64,000 bases of DNA from positions 902,402 through 966,401 of the forward strand of contig CP051233.1 in the NCBI GenBank assembly GCA_017792425.1, written 5' to 3'. Made by a program: the position numbers and the translations under genes. Of this stretch, positions 41,732-51,714 are shown one piece after another (within the stretch, counting starts at the first letter, position 1; the number at the start of each line of letters is the position of its first letter). The DNA is from Thalassovita sp. (lineage in GTDB: Bacteria > Pseudomonadota > Alphaproteobacteria > Rhodobacterales > Rhodobacteraceae). The notes beneath the pieces are model-generated. The model ran no database searches, had not been told where the DNA came from, and saw only the letters and a list, made by a program, of their open reading frames with translations.

Positions 41732-44200
41732 ATGTCTGAGAAGACCCTTTCGGTCCGCCTGTCCGCCCGGGGCGGGGGGCAGGTGAGGCGTGAGCTGCGC
41801 GGGGTCGGCGAGGCCGGGGCGCAGGCATTCGGGAGGATCCCGCGCGAGGTGGAGCGGGCGAATGCAAAGCTTGCGGCGTTTGCGGGCAAGGTCCGGCTCG
41901 CTGCGATCGGAGCTGCGACGGCTGCCGCGGCGGGGGCGGTGGCGGCCACGCAATCGGCGATGACGCGGGCGTTCGAGGTGCAGCGCCAGGCGCAAGTGGC
42001 CAATGCGGATCCTGAGCTGTTTCAGGGCTGGGCGGCCGGGGCGGCGACGGTGGGGATCGAGGCCGACAAGCTGGCGGACATTCTCAAGGATGTGAACGAC
42101 CGGGTGGGGGATTTCCTGCAGACGGGCGGCGGTCCGATGAAGGACTTCTTCGAGAGCATCGCGCCGCGGGTCGGGGTGACGGCAGATCAGTTTGCGCGGC
42201 TGTCCGGGCCTGAGGCACTGCAGCTTTACGTGTCGTCTCTGGAACGGGCCGGTGCCAGCCAGCAGGAGATGACCTTCTATCTTGAAGCCATGGCGTCTGA
42301 CGCCACGGCGCTGATCCCGCTTCTCAGAAACAACGGGACGGAAATGACGACGCTGGCGGCCCGTGCGGCGGATCTTGGTGTGGTGATGGATCGCAGGACG
42401 GTGGCGGCGCTCAACCGCTCGCGTCTGGCGCTGGCGGCGGTGGGGCAGGTGATGACGGGGATCGGCAACCGGGTGGGTGCTGTGCTGGCGCCGGTGCTGG
42501 AGCGGCTGGCGGGGATCCTTGTGAATCTGGCCGGTGCGACCGGGCCGGTCGGCCGGGTGCTGTCGGCTCTGTCGGATCAGATCGGCCGGCTTTCGGCCTG
42601 GACCGGAACCTTCGTGGCGCTGATTGGCGCGCGGTGGGTGGCGGGGCTGGCTGCTGCGGCGGTCACGACGCTGCGCCTTGCGGGTGCGCTGAGCGTGCTG
42701 AAGGGCGCGCTGATCCGCACCGGCATTGGCGCTCTGATCGTGGGGGCGGGGGAGCTCGTCTACTGGTTCACCCGTCTGGCGGAGGGTGCCGGGGGCTTCG
42801 GAGAGGCCATGCGGCTTCTGAAGGATGTTGTCGTCGAGGTCTGGGACCGGATCCAGCTGGGGGCCGCGGCGGCGGGGGCGAGGTCCGCGGCGATGTTTTA
42901 TGACCTCAAATCCGATGCGGCCTCGGCCATGGCGTCGGCGATTGAAAGCGTGGTCGCCTTTGGCAATGCGGCGGCGAACACGTTCGAAGGGGCGCTGCTG
43001 GCGGTCAGGGCGATCTGGTCACGCCTGCCGGAGGTGATCGGGGATCTGGCTTTTGTGGCGGCGAACCGGATGCTGGACGGGGTGGAGGCGATGCTGAACG
43101 GGGCGATCCGGCGCATCGATGCCTTCACGGGCCGGATCCGCGAGGCGCTGGCTGCCGTCGGGATTGAGACCACCTTCGGCCCGATCGGCGAGATCGATCT
43201 CGGCGATATTGCCAACCCGTTCGCCGGGGCCTCTGCCGAGGCCGGGACAGCTGCCGCCGAAGCTTTCCGGCGGGCGTTTGAAGACACCCCGCTCACGGTT
43301 CCGGATCTGGGACTGGAGGGCATTGCCGCCGAGGCGCTGGCCACGGCCGGCCGGTTCCGGCAGGCGGCGGAGGATCTGATTGCCGCCGGCAGACTGCCGC
43401 TGGAAGCCTGGCAGGCGCTCAGGGAGGCGGTCGCGGGGGCTGGCGGGGCGGGAACAGCGGCGCTCGATGCGGCGGCGGCTTCTGCCGACAAGGTGACCGG
43501 GGCGCTCGGGCGCGCAGGGGGAGCTGCAAAGGGGGCGAAGGCCGAGCTGACAGGGTTTGCCGCGGTTCAGAAGAGCCTGAGTGCGTATGCCAGGGACGCG
43601 ATGAACTGGGGCAAGGGGCTGGGCGAGACGCTGGTCTCGGCCTTTCAGGGGGCGGAGACAGCGCTGCGGGGTTTTGTCGAAGGCGGCAAGCTCGACTTTC
43701 GGTCGCTGATCCGCTCGATGATTGCCGATCTTGCGATGCTGGCGATCCGGCGCAATATCCTGGGCCCCCTTGCCACGGCGCTTGTGGGCGTGTTTGGCGG
43801 GGGCGGGTCGGGGCTGGTGACAGCGGCGGTCTCGCATACGGGCGGGATGGCGGGGCTGTCCGGGGTCACGCGGTCTGTGCCGGCGGCGGTCTTTGCCGGC
43901 GCCCCGCGTCTGCATGGCGGGGGCTGGGCCGGGCTGCGGCCGGACGAGGTGCCGACGATCCTGCTACGGGGCGAGCGGGTGCTCTCGCGCCGGGAGGTGG
44001 CGCAGGGCGCGGCCGCGCCGGCCGGAACGGTCGACGTGCGGGTCTGGGTGGATCAGAGCGGCAGCTGGCAGGCGGCGGTGGAGCGGATCAGTGGCACTGT
44101 TGCGGCCAGCGTGATGCAGGCGGGGCTCCGGCAGTATGACCGGGAGGTTCTGCCGGCGCGGGTCGGGGCGATCAGCGCCGATCCCCGGAGGGTGGGCTGA
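41732..44200 (+). CDS. tail tape measure protein
   Basis: 822 residues. Start MSEKTLSVRLSARGGGQVRREL, then TMP-like long helical region with GSDPELFQGWAAGAATVGIEADKLADILKDVNDRVGDFL-type segment (about 85-125), multiple hydrophobic stretches (about 190-260), and a C-terminal helical region. Sets tail length and passes DNA through the tail. Its 822 residues predict a tail near 120 nm by the usual scale; that is an estimate. Immediately follows the TA pair on the opposite strand. Confidence 0.9.
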   Translation: MSEKTLSVRLSARGGGQVRRELRGVGEAGAQAFGRIPREVERANAKLAAFAGKVRLAAIGAATAAAAGAVAATQSAMTRAFEVQRQAQVANADPELFQGWAAGAATVGIEADKLADILKDVNDRVGDFLQTGGGPMKDFFESIAPRVGVTADQFARLSGPEALQLYVSSLERAGASQQEMTFYLEAMASDATALIPLLRNNGTEMTTLAARAADLGVVMDRRTVAALNRSRLALAAVGQVMTGIGNRVGAVLAPVLERLAGILVNLAGATGPVGRVLSALSDQIGRLSAWTGTFVALIGARWVAGLAAAAVTTLRLAGALSVLKGALIRTGIGALIVGAGELVYWFTRLAEGAGGFGEAMRLLKDVVVEVWDRIQLGAAAAGARSAAMFYDLKSDAASAMASAIESVVAFGNAAANTFEGALLAVRAIWSRLPEVIGDLAFVAANRMLDGVEAMLNGAIRRIDAFTGRIREALAAVGIETTFGPIGEIDLGDIANPFAGASAEAGTAAAEAFRRAFEDTPLTVPDLGLEGIAAEALATAGRFRQAAEDLIAAGRLPLEAWQALREAVAGAGGAGTAALDAAAASADKVTGALGRAGGAAKGAKAELTGFAAVQKSLSAYARDAMNWGKGLGETLVSAFQGAETALRGFVEGGKLDFRSLIRSMIADLAMLAIRRNILGPLATALVGVFGGGGSGLVTAAVSHTGGMAGLSGVTRSVPAAVFAGAPRLHGGGWAGLRPDEVPTILLRGERVLSRREVAQGAAAPAGTVDVRVWVDQSGSWQAAVERISGTVAASVMQAGLRQYDREVLPARVGAISADPRRVG

Positions 44201-44859
44201 TGGCGCTGAGCTATCCGCTCGACCGGGATGACTTTCTGGGCGCCTTGCGGATCCGGAGCTTCAGCCTGGAGCTGGGGGAGCGGATGGAGGTCTCGGGGCT
44301 GGCGGACGGGTCCGTGCTGCGCGATCAGCTGGGCCCGCGGCTCTGGCGCGGGCGGGTGGAGCTGCATCCGGCACCATTTGCGCAGGCCCGGGCCATGGCG
44401 GCACGGCTGGCGCTGTTGCAGGAACCGGGACGCAGCTTCCTGGCCTGGGCGGTAGATCAGGCCGGGCCGGCGCGGGACCCCAAGGGAACGCTGCTGGGCG
44501 CGGCAGTCCCCCAGATTGCCAGCCTCGCGCCGGATGCGCGGGACTTGTCGCTCTCGGGCCTGCCTGCAGGCTATGAGCTGAGCTGCGGTGACGGGCTGAG
44601 CTTTCTCTATGGCAGCGATCCGGTGCGCCATGCCTTCCACCGCATTGTCACCGGGTCCGTCGTGGCTGACGGGACGGGAGCGACCTCCGTGTTCGAAGTG
44701 GTCCCGGCGCTGCGGGCCGGGGCTGCCATTGGCACGCCGGTCACGCTGCTGCGCCCGGCCTTCAAGGCGGTGCTGCTGCCCGGCACGGTCACGGCGGGCA
44801 GTTCGGAACGCATGCGCACGGGCGGGGCGTCCTTCGAGTTCATTCAGACCCTGAGATAG
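44200..44859 (+). CDS. distal tail (Dit-like) protein
   Basis: 219 residues. MALSYPLDRDDFLGALRIRSFSLELGERMEVSG and ELHPAPFAQARAMAARLALLQEPGRSFLAWAVDQ fit the distal tail/DUF2460-like proteins of this phage group, placed between tape measure and hub. ATGA overlap with the previous stop. The family is inferred from position and pattern. Confidence 0.65.
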   Translation: MALSYPLDRDDFLGALRIRSFSLELGERMEVSGLADGSVLRDQLGPRLWRGRVELHPAPFAQARAMAARLALLQEPGRSFLAWAVDQAGPARDPKGTLLGAAVPQIASLAPDARDLSLSGLPAGYELSCGDGLSFLYGSDPVRHAFHRIVTGSVVADGTGATSVFEVVPALRAGAAIGTPVTLLRPAFKAVLLPGTVTAGSSERMRTGGASFEFIQTLR

Positions 44860-44871
44860 GAGAGACTTGTC

Positions 44872-45495
44872 ATGCGGGCCCTGGCCTCACCGGTTCTCGC
44901 GCGGCTGGCGGCGCGCGAAGGGATTTGCGCGCGCGTGCTGCTTTGGGTGAACGCCCGCGAGCGCGACAGCGGGGCCGAGGCCTGCCTCGGGCTCTGGTCG
45001 GGCGAGGATCATGCGGTCTTCGTGATCGGCGGGGAGAGCCGGAGCTATTTTGGCGCCGGCGGGCTGATCTCGATGCCGCCTCTGACCTCGGAGGTGGGGC
45101 TGAACGTGCGCAGCCACCGGCTGGTGCTCTCGCCACTGGCGCCGGAGGTGAGCCAGCTCATCCGTGGCTATGATCCGCGTCTCGCGCCTGTCGAGATCCA
45201 TGTGGCCAGTTTTGATCCCGCCACCGGGGCGCTGCTGGCCGAGCCTGCGCGGGTGTTCCGGGGGGTGATCAACACGGTCACGGTGGAAACCCCGCCCGAG
45301 GGTGGCGAGGCGCGGGTCGAGCTGGAGCTGCTGAGCGCGGCTCAGGCGCTCACCCGCACGCTGGCCCTCAAGAAATCCGCGGAAACCCTGCACCTGCGCG
45401 CGCCCGCAGATGCGTTCCGCCAGTATATCGCCGTCACCGGCGCTGTGGAGACGGTCTGGGGCGAGGCGCGCGCCACCCGGCCCGCGAACGGCTGA
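44872..45495 (+). CDS. tail hub-like protein (DUF2163 type)
   Basis: 207 residues with SYFGAGGLISMPPLTSEVGLNVRSHRLVLSPLAPEVSQLIRGYDPRLAPVEIHVASFD and VFRGVINTVTVETPPEGGEARVELELLS: the DUF2163-like hub pattern before the NlpC-like gene. Forms the base of the tail tip. Ribosome site AGGAGAG. Confidence 0.7.
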   Translation: MRALASPVLARLAAREGICARVLLWVNARERDSGAEACLGLWSGEDHAVFVIGGESRSYFGAGGLISMPPLTSEVGLNVRSHRLVLSPLAPEVSQLIRGYDPRLAPVEIHVASFDPATGALLAEPARVFRGVINTVTVETPPEGGEARVELELLSAAQALTRTLALKKSAETLHLRAPADAFRQYIAVTGAVETVWGEARATRPANG

Positions 45496-45558
45496 CCCTG
45501 CGCGTTCCTGCGCGCGCGTCTTGCCACCCTGACGTTCCTCACTCTCGGAGAGATCCCG

Positions 45559-45963
45559 ATGACCCGTCTGCCCGACTGGACCCCGCGCCTTGTGCGCTGG
45601 CTCGCCCTTACTGCGCCGCGTCCCTTTGTGCCGGGCACGCATGACTGCGCGCTGTTCCTGGCGGGGGCTGTGGCGGCGATGACCGGGGTGGATTATGCGG
45701 CCTCCTACAGGGGGCGCTATACCACTCTGCGCGGGGGATTGCGCATCCTGCGCAGGGACGGGTTTGCCGATCACATCGCGCTGGCTGCGCATCATCTGCC
45801 GGAGATCTCCCCGGCTGCGGCCCGCCCGGGGGACGGGGTGGTGGTGGAGACGCCGGACGGCCCGGCGCTGGGGCTGCATCAGGGCGAGGCGGTCTGGGTG
45901 CTGAGCCCCGGGCGTCTGGCGCTGGTCCCTGCCGAGCGGGTGATCCGCGCCTTCGGGGTCTGA
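45559..45963 (+). CDS. DUF6950-like tail protein
   Basis: 134 residues. HDCALFLAGAVAAMTGVDYAASYRGRYTTLRGG gives a Cys near the start of a helix, and DGVVVETPDGPALGLHQGEAVWVLS gives a His: the NlpC/P60 arrangement shortened, as in DUF6950 proteins that precede the tail tip gene. It may be a tail-associated cysteine peptidase or a structural relic. Confidence 0.75.
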   Translation: MTRLPDWTPRLVRWLALTAPRPFVPGTHDCALFLAGAVAAMTGVDYAASYRGRYTTLRGGLRILRRDGFADHIALAAHHLPEISPAAARPGDGVVVETPDGPALGLHQGEAVWVLSPGRLALVPAERVIRAFGV

Positions 45964-45966
45964 GCC

Positions 45967-48900
45967 ATGCCCCAGGTTGGTGCATTCTTTGCGGGCATGT
46001 TCTCGGCCGCGGCCCCGGCGATCGGGTCGGCCACCTTCGGGGCCTGGGCGGCAGGCGCAGGGGTGTCGGGCTTTCTTACCACGACGGTGCTGGGCCGGCT
46101 TCTGAGCACGGTGGCGCTGACGGCGCTGTCGCGCGCACTTGCTCCCAAACCCACGGTGCCGGGGATCCGGACGACGCAGACCCTGACCGGGGGCGTGACA
46201 CCGGCGAGCTTCATTCTGGGGCGCTATGCCACCGAAGGCCAGCTGGTCTGCCCGCCGATGAGCCACGGGCGCGATGGCGGCACACCGAATGCCTATCTGA
46301 CTTATGTGATCGAGCTTGGGGATGTGCCGGGTCAGACCCTGGAAGGGGTCATCGTCGATGGCCGTGCCTGTGTGCCCGACAGCGAAAACCCACACGCGGA
46401 TTATGGCTTTCCGCTCCCGGAGCTCAGCGAGAGCCGGACCCGGACGCAGGTGGTGGGCAGTGATCCGGTGGATGGCTATCCGATCTATGACGAGGTCACG
46501 ACCGAGACTCCCACGGCCTGGGTGCGGTATTACGATGGCACGCAGGTCGCGGCCGATCCGATGCTGATGGACCGGTATGGCGATTATCCCGAACGGCCGT
46601 GGACGGCGGACATGGTGGGGACGGGGATCTGTTATGCGATCCTGACCTTCCGGCTGGCCCGGGCGATCTACACGGGCTTTCCGCAGGTGCGCTTCGTGCT
46701 GGGGGGCATTCCGCTTTATGACCCGCGGGCTGATGACACGGCCGGTGGTGCAGGTCCCCAGCGCCGGGAGGATCCCGCCACCTGGACCCCTTCGGAAAAC
46801 CCAGCCGTGCAGGTCTACAATATCCTGCGCGGCATTGCCCTGCCGGGCGGTCATGTCTGGGGCGGGGATATGGCGGCGGAGGACCTGCCGGCCGGGAGCT
46901 GGTTTGCTGCGATGGCGGCGGCGGATGCGCCGGTGGCGCTCGACGACGAAGGTGCCAGCGAGCCGGCCTGGCGCAGTGCTTACGAGGTCTTTGTCGCCGA
47001 TGAGCCGGCCGGGGTGATCGAGGAGCTGCTCAAGCCCTGTTCGGGTCAGCTTGCAGAGATCGGGGGCGTGTGGAAGATCCGCCTCGGGGGACCGGGCCTG
47101 CCGGTCTTCTTCTTCAGCGATGCGGATGTGAACATCTCCGACAGCCAGCAGTTCGATCCCTTCCCGGCGCTGGCGGACACCTATAATGGCGTGCATGCGA
47201 GCTATCCCGATCCCGATGCGCTCTGGAACAGCGTCGATGCGCCGCCGCGTTATGATGCCAGCGCTGAGGCGGCCGACGGACACCGGCGCCTCATCGCCGA
47301 TCTGAGGCTGCCGGCCTGTCCCTATGCCAATCAGGTGCAGCGGGTGATGCGGGCTTATCTTGAAGAAGAGCGGCGCATGCGGCGTCATGTTCTGACGCTG
47401 GCACCCGAGGCCATTCCGCTCGAGCCGCTCGATGCGGTGGCCTGGAGCTCGGCGCGCAATGGCTATGAGGCGAAGATCTTCGAGGTGGTCACGATCGTCG
47501 ATCCGCTGGTCACCTCGAAACCTCAGCTCAGTCTGCGCGAGCGCGATCCGGCCGATTATGACTGGCAGCCGGGGTTCGCGCTGCCGGTCAGCTTGCCGAG
47601 CCCGGCCACGGTGCCGGCGCTGCCTCTCAGTGTCGGTCTGTGGTCGGTGGCGCCGACCAGCCTGCGCGGCGCCGATGGCACGGCGCGTCGTCCCGGGCTC
47701 TTGCTGAGCTGGCAGGGGGCGGATCGCGATGAGGCGGCGGGCTTGCGCTACCGGGTGCGGCTGGCGGCCACGCAGGAGGTGGTGGCCACCGGCCAGACCG
47801 AGGATGCGACCGAGGGGGCGCGGGTGATCTCGGAAGGAGTGCTGCCGGACACGGACTACCAGGTCCGGGTGGCCTGGGCCGCGCGGGACGGGCGCGAGTG
47901 CCTCTGGTCGGACTGGGCTGCGGTCACGACGCCCGACACGCGGCTGGCCCCGCCGGATCTCGATCCGGGCGTGCAGGGCGCGCTCAGCGATGCGGTGAGT
48001 GCGCGGGCCGATCTCGATGCGCTGACGGATGGCTATACCGGCACGCTGGCGGGGACGATGGCGGGTCTCGAGGCTTCGGTCGACGCGGCCATCGCTGCGG
48101 CGGAGGCTGCGGTTGCGCCGCTCGGGGCGGTGGTGCCTGCAGCGCCTTTTGCCAACTGGACCAATGACAGTACGTCCGGGGCGCCGGCCGGGATCCGGGA
48201 TGCGGCGCCTGCCGCACGGTTTGTCAGCGATGATCCGGTGTTCGGGCCGGCCTATGACTTTCCGGGCAACAATTCGACACTGGGCCCGGCCGCTCCCTTC
48301 GCCTTCAGCCCGGTGGCGGTCTACCGACTGACGGCGCGGCTGCGAGTCACGGATGATGGTTCGGAAACGCCTGGCGTGCATGTCCGGCTGGGGATCACCA
48401 CCTTCTCCGACGCCACGACCCCCGCCGAGACAAATGCCCAGAAAACCCATGGCATCGTGACCATGGCTGACGGGGTGCAGGAAATCACCGCCTGGTTCTC
48501 GGCGGACCTGGCGCGGCTCGGGGCGGCCGGGTTCGTTATCGGCAACGGGAGCGGCGAGCAGGCGCGCCATCTCTCCGGATCGGGACAGGCGGTCATGGCC
48601 TGGGGGCATATCCGGGTCAACGGCGGAGCCACCAACGGCACCGCCCGGCTCGCCAGCCTCGAGATCCGCGACGTGACCGCGGCCCTCGATGCGGCTGACA
48701 ACGTGCGCACCGCGCTTCAGGCCTCGGTCGGGACGCTCTCGGCCAGTCTGGCGCAGGACTATTACACCATTGCCGGGGTGGAGGGGGCGATCGCGGCGGG
48801 GATCGGGACCTATGATGCCACAGTGGCGGGCGGACTCACGGCGACAGTGAGCCAGACCGCTGCGGCGGTCTCCGCTCTGGAGGGGATCGCCTCCGCAGCC

Positions 48901-50217
48901 TGGGTTCTGCGGGCAGAGGCGGGCGGGTCCGCAGCCGATCTCGAGCTTGTGGCCTGGTCGGATGTGGCGGGCGGCGGTTCGGCGATCCGGATGAATGCCG
49001 ACAAGGTGATGGCCCGGGGCACGCTCTCGGCCGACCGGCTGGCGGTAGGGCTTGGCGGCAATCTCATCGAGGATCCGGTCTGGGCTGCGGGCACGGCGGG
49101 GGTGGGCAGCTGGTGCGGCAGCGCGCCGCTTCTGGCGGAAACCACCATCGGGATCCGGCCACCCGGGACCTGGGCGGGTCCGAACGCGCCCACACTTTAC
49201 ATCAGCCAGACCGGCGCCGTGCAGGGGAGCTTCTATCTCTACATCAGGCGGGTGGGCGCGGGACTTGCCAATGGTCATGCCTTCACGGTAACGCCCGGGG
49301 GCTGGTACGAGGTCAGCGCCCATGTCTCCACCCATCGCTGTGGCGGGCAGCTGCAGCTGCGCTGGCGTGACCGCATGGGGACCGATCTCAACGGGGAAGC
49401 CGGTCAGGCGGATCTGGCGCAGAACCTGCCGGGGGATCCTTACAACCCGGACAGCTGGCCGCGCTATTTTGCAAAGGCGCAGGCGCCGGCCGGGGCGGTG
49501 ATGGCGCAGTTGGTGATCCGCAAGGATGGCACCAGCCCGGGCGGGACCGACAGCTGGGTGTTTCTGCACAAGCCCATGCTGGCGGCCACGCATGAGGAGG
49601 CGACGGGGCCCGCACCCTGGTCCCCCGGCGGGCAGACCACGATTGCCGGGGATCAGATCCGCACCGGGGCGATCCGGTCTGCCAACTTCGTCCCGGGCGT
49701 GGTGGGCTGGAGCATCGACACCGGCGGCAATGCCGAGTTCAACAGCCTGATTACCCGCGGCGCGCTGATTGATGGGGCGGCCTCCGACGGGGGCGCGATC
49801 GTGGCCCATGCCGGCGGTACGGTCGCGGTGCAGAATACCGTGGCGGCCGTTCTGGCCACGGGCCCGCTGCAGCACGGGCAGCTCTGGCAGATCGGCGTGA
49901 TGTCGGAATACCGCCGCCATTCAAGCTACAGCTACGAGGCCAAGACCACCGTGACGGTGAACGTGGAGACCCGGTTCCGGGTGCAGACGCGTGTGAAAAG
50001 CGCAGGGGTCTGGTCGGGCTGGGCCACGGAGTTCACCGCCCCTTACAGCTCGGGCCCGGTCTGGACGTCGGACAATTCCCTCTTCAGCCGGATGGGAAGT
50101 TTTGAGGATATGGAAATCCGGCTGCTCTGCGAGCTCTCGGCCACGCCGGATCCGGCCGCTCCGGGCCAGAGCAATATCCGTAATGCCTCGGTCTTTGCCC
50201 GGGCGCTGGAGCGTTAG
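45967..50217 (+). CDS. tail tip/host-specificity protein (lambda J-like)
   Basis: 1416 residues. An N-terminal hydrophobic segment (about 1-55, PQVGAFFAGMFSAAAP), J-like core (GRYATEGQLVCPPMSH, then GTGICYAILTFRLARAIYTGFPQVRFVLGG; about 80-520), a fibronectin III-like domain (about 545-645, RPGLLLSWQGAD, YQVRVAWAARDG) and a C-terminal collagen-like and beta-sandwich part (about 690-1416). It is the receptor-binding/central fibre of the tail. High GC and low complexity explain long reading frames on the other strand. Confidence 0.92.
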   Translation: MPQVGAFFAGMFSAAAPAIGSATFGAWAAGAGVSGFLTTTVLGRLLSTVALTALSRALAPKPTVPGIRTTQTLTGGVTPASFILGRYATEGQLVCPPMSHGRDGGTPNAYLTYVIELGDVPGQTLEGVIVDGRACVPDSENPHADYGFPLPELSESRTRTQVVGSDPVDGYPIYDEVTTETPTAWVRYYDGTQVAADPMLMDRYGDYPERPWTADMVGTGICYAILTFRLARAIYTGFPQVRFVLGGIPLYDPRADDTAGGAGPQRREDPATWTPSENPAVQVYNILRGIALPGGHVWGGDMAAEDLPAGSWFAAMAAADAPVALDDEGASEPAWRSAYEVFVADEPAGVIEELLKPCSGQLAEIGGVWKIRLGGPGLPVFFFSDADVNISDSQQFDPFPALADTYNGVHASYPDPDALWNSVDAPPRYDASAEAADGHRRLIADLRLPACPYANQVQRVMRAYLEEERRMRRHVLTLAPEAIPLEPLDAVAWSSARNGYEAKIFEVVTIVDPLVTSKPQLSLRERDPADYDWQPGFALPVSLPSPATVPALPLSVGLWSVAPTSLRGADGTARRPGLLLSWQGADRDEAAGLRYRVRLAATQEVVATGQTEDATEGARVISEGVLPDTDYQVRVAWAARDGRECLWSDWAAVTTPDTRLAPPDLDPGVQGALSDAVSARADLDALTDGYTGTLAGTMAGLEASVDAAIAAAEAAVAPLGAVVPAAPFANWTNDSTSGAPAGIRDAAPAARFVSDDPVFGPAYDFPGNNSTLGPAAPFAFSPVAVYRLTARLRVTDDGSETPGVHVRLGITTFSDATTPAETNAQKTHGIVTMADGVQEITAWFSADLARLGAAGFVIGNGSGEQARHLSGSGQAVMAWGHIRVNGGATNGTARLASLEIRDVTAALDAADNVRTALQASVGTLSASLAQDYYTIAGVEGAIAAGIGTYDATVAGGLTATVSQTAAAVSALEGIASAAWVLRAEAGGSAADLELVAWSDVAGGGSAIRMNADKVMARGTLSADRLAVGLGGNLIEDPVWAAGTAGVGSWCGSAPLLAETTIGIRPPGTWAGPNAPTLYISQTGAVQGSFYLYIRRVGAGLANGHAFTVTPGGWYEVSAHVSTHRCGGQLQLRWRDRMGTDLNGEAGQADLAQNLPGDPYNPDSWPRYFAKAQAPAGAVMAQLVIRKDGTSPGGTDSWVFLHKPMLAATHEEATGPAPWSPGGQTTIAGDQIRTGAIRSANFVPGVVGWSIDTGGNAEFNSLITRGALIDGAASDGGAIVAHAGGTVAVQNTVAAVLATGPLQHGQLWQIGVMSEYRRHSSYSYEAKTTVTVNVETRFRVQTRVKSAGVWSGWATEFTAPYSSGPVWTSDNSLFSRMGSFEDMEIRLLCELSATPDPAAPGQSNIRNASVFARALER

Positions 50218-50219
50218 AC

Positions 50220-50729
50220 ATGCCTCTCTTCGTCAAACTCGATGCGGCCGGTCTGGTGACCGGGGTCCTGCGCCATGCGGCACGCCCGGGGCCGGACTGG
50301 CTGGAAGTGGTGCCGGCCCGGGATCAGGAGGTCCCGGCGCAGGTGGTGATGCAGCCCGATGGGGTGGAGGTTCTCGAGGAGGCGTACGTGCTGGCCTTCG
50401 TGGCCCCGCCCGGAACGATCGGGCTTCGGGATGGGCCTGCCGGTCTGGTGCGCCTGTCGCGCATGCGTGCTCAGGGCGACGAGCTGCTGTCCCGGCCACT
50501 GCCCGGCGTGCTGACCGAAGAGGCGGGGGGCTGGCGGATCACGGATCTGCCTCAGGGCGCTCAGGTCGAGATCCATGATCTGAGCGGCGGCGAGGTGCTG
50601 GCGCGGGTCATGCCGGAGGGGGGCGGGGCGGCGGTCAGCTTCTCTCTGACAGATCCCGGGCGCTACGCGGTCGAGATCACGGCTCCGGCGCCCTACCTGC
50701 CGGTCACCCATCTGATGGAGGTTCCCTGA
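50220..50729 (+). CDS. unknown tail-associated protein (169 aa)
   Basis: 169 residues, beta-rich, starting two bases after the tail tip stop (MPLFVKLDAAGLVTGVLRHAA). The end (SFSLTDPGRYAVEITAPAPYLPVTHLMEVP) looks like an Ig-like or beta-sandwich fold. Possibly a tail fibre subunit or assembly protein. No family recognised. Confidence 0.65.
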   Translation: MPLFVKLDAAGLVTGVLRHAARPGPDWLEVVPARDQEVPAQVVMQPDGVEVLEEAYVLAFVAPPGTIGLRDGPAGLVRLSRMRAQGDELLSRPLPGVLTEEAGGWRITDLPQGAQVEIHDLSGGEVLARVMPEGGGAAVSFSLTDPGRYAVEITAPAPYLPVTHLMEVP

Positions 50730-50730
50730 C

Positions 50731-51168
50731 ATGCTGATCCTGGCCCGGTCCGGGCAAAGCAAGGCGCGCGAGCTTGAGCACCATGCCAGCGCGGGCATTG
50801 CGGCGATCAATGCGGCGGTGGATCAGGCGCGGCGGCGCTATATCACCCCGATTGCCGGTCAGGACATGATCTATCGGGAAAAACAGGCCGAGGCGGAGCG
50901 CTTCCTGGCGCTGGATCCGGTGCCCGATGCGGAAAGTCTCGATCCGGGGGTGTTTCCCTTCATCGCGGCCGAAAGCCATGCCACGGGGCAGACACCTCAG
51001 GAGGTCGCTGCCCTCTTTGAGCGTCTGGCAGACGAGTGGCGCCAGCTCGGCGCGCAGATGGAAGCGCTGCGCATCGGGGCCATCGCGCGGGTGCGGGCCG
51101 CCGCAGACCCTGCGGACATCGAGGCTGCGGTTGCGGAGGTCGTGGCGCTTCTGGAGGGTCTGTCATGA
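50731..51168 (+). CDS. unknown phage protein with helical repeats (145 aa)
   Basis: 145 residues, almost wholly helical: KARELEHHASAGIAAINAAVDQARRRYITPIAGQDMIYREKQAEAERF is a recurrent phage pattern in this position. It lies in the tail operon after the tip gene; may be a fibre chaperone. No function assigned. Confidence 0.65.
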   Translation: MLILARSGQSKARELEHHASAGIAAINAAVDQARRRYITPIAGQDMIYREKQAEAERFLALDPVPDAESLDPGVFPFIAAESHATGQTPQEVAALFERLADEWRQLGAQMEALRIGAIARVRAAADPADIEAAVAEVVALLEGLS

Positions 51169-51701
51169 TCACGATTGAGGCTTTCGATCTGGCCGGATTG
51201 CGGTTGCGCTGGCCGGACATCGCCCGGCTGCAACAGGACGTGCCACACGAGCAGGACCTGCATTACCTCGCGGATCTGGCTGGTCGTGGCACGCGGGCGG
51301 TTCTCGCGCGGCAGGGCTGGCGCATTGTCGGCAGCTATCTGCATCTGCCAGCTACAGAGGTGCCGGCTCTGGCCGGGAATGCGGAGTTTGTTGCGGAACT
51401 CGCCATGCTGGAGATCGGGCTCGGGGAGCTTAGCGTGGCCACGCATATCTATGTTGATCGCGCGGTCCGGGGGCAGGGGCTCTCGGTCCGCCTGGCCGCG
51501 GCGCGGGCCCGGGATGCGCTGGTCCGGGGAATGACCCATGGCGTGCTCTTCGCCGCCCAGACCCCCGAGATCCGGAGCTGGGCCGGGCGCTGGCCGGGAA
51601 CCCTCACGACCGGTGTGGCGGACGCAGACGGCCGGGCGATCTGCCTTTTGCCGCTCGACGGGCTGCGCGGGGCGGCAACGCCACAGAGCTCTCACGCATA
51701 G
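51165..51701 (+). CDS. GNAT-family acetyltransferase
   Basis: 178 residues with a GNAT core: the AcCoA-binding motif A is VATHIYVDRAVRGQGLSVRLAAARARDAL (about 85-113, R-G-Q-G), preceded by beta strands AVLARQGWRIVGSYLHLPA. ATGA overlap with the preceding gene places it in the late operon between tail and lysis genes. Phages use such enzymes to modify host factors or their own tail; the substrate is unknown. Confidence 0.8.
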   Translation: MITIEAFDLAGLRLRWPDIARLQQDVPHEQDLHYLADLAGRGTRAVLARQGWRIVGSYLHLPATEVPALAGNAEFVAELAMLEIGLGELSVATHIYVDRAVRGQGLSVRLAAARARDALVRGMTHGVLFAAQTPEIRSWAGRWPGTLTTGVADADGRAICLLPLDGLRGAATPQSSHA

Positions 51702-51714
51702 AAGGACAGGAAAC

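Noticed and set aside
44887..49920. A 1677-residue reading frame antisense to the tail tip gene
   Set aside because: Arg/Pro/His-rich, no domain, arises from high GC opposite a clear J-like protein.
50102..50578. Gly/Arg-rich plus-strand frame overlapping the tail tip end
   Set aside because: Shadow of 50220-50729 and of the tail tip gene in other frames.
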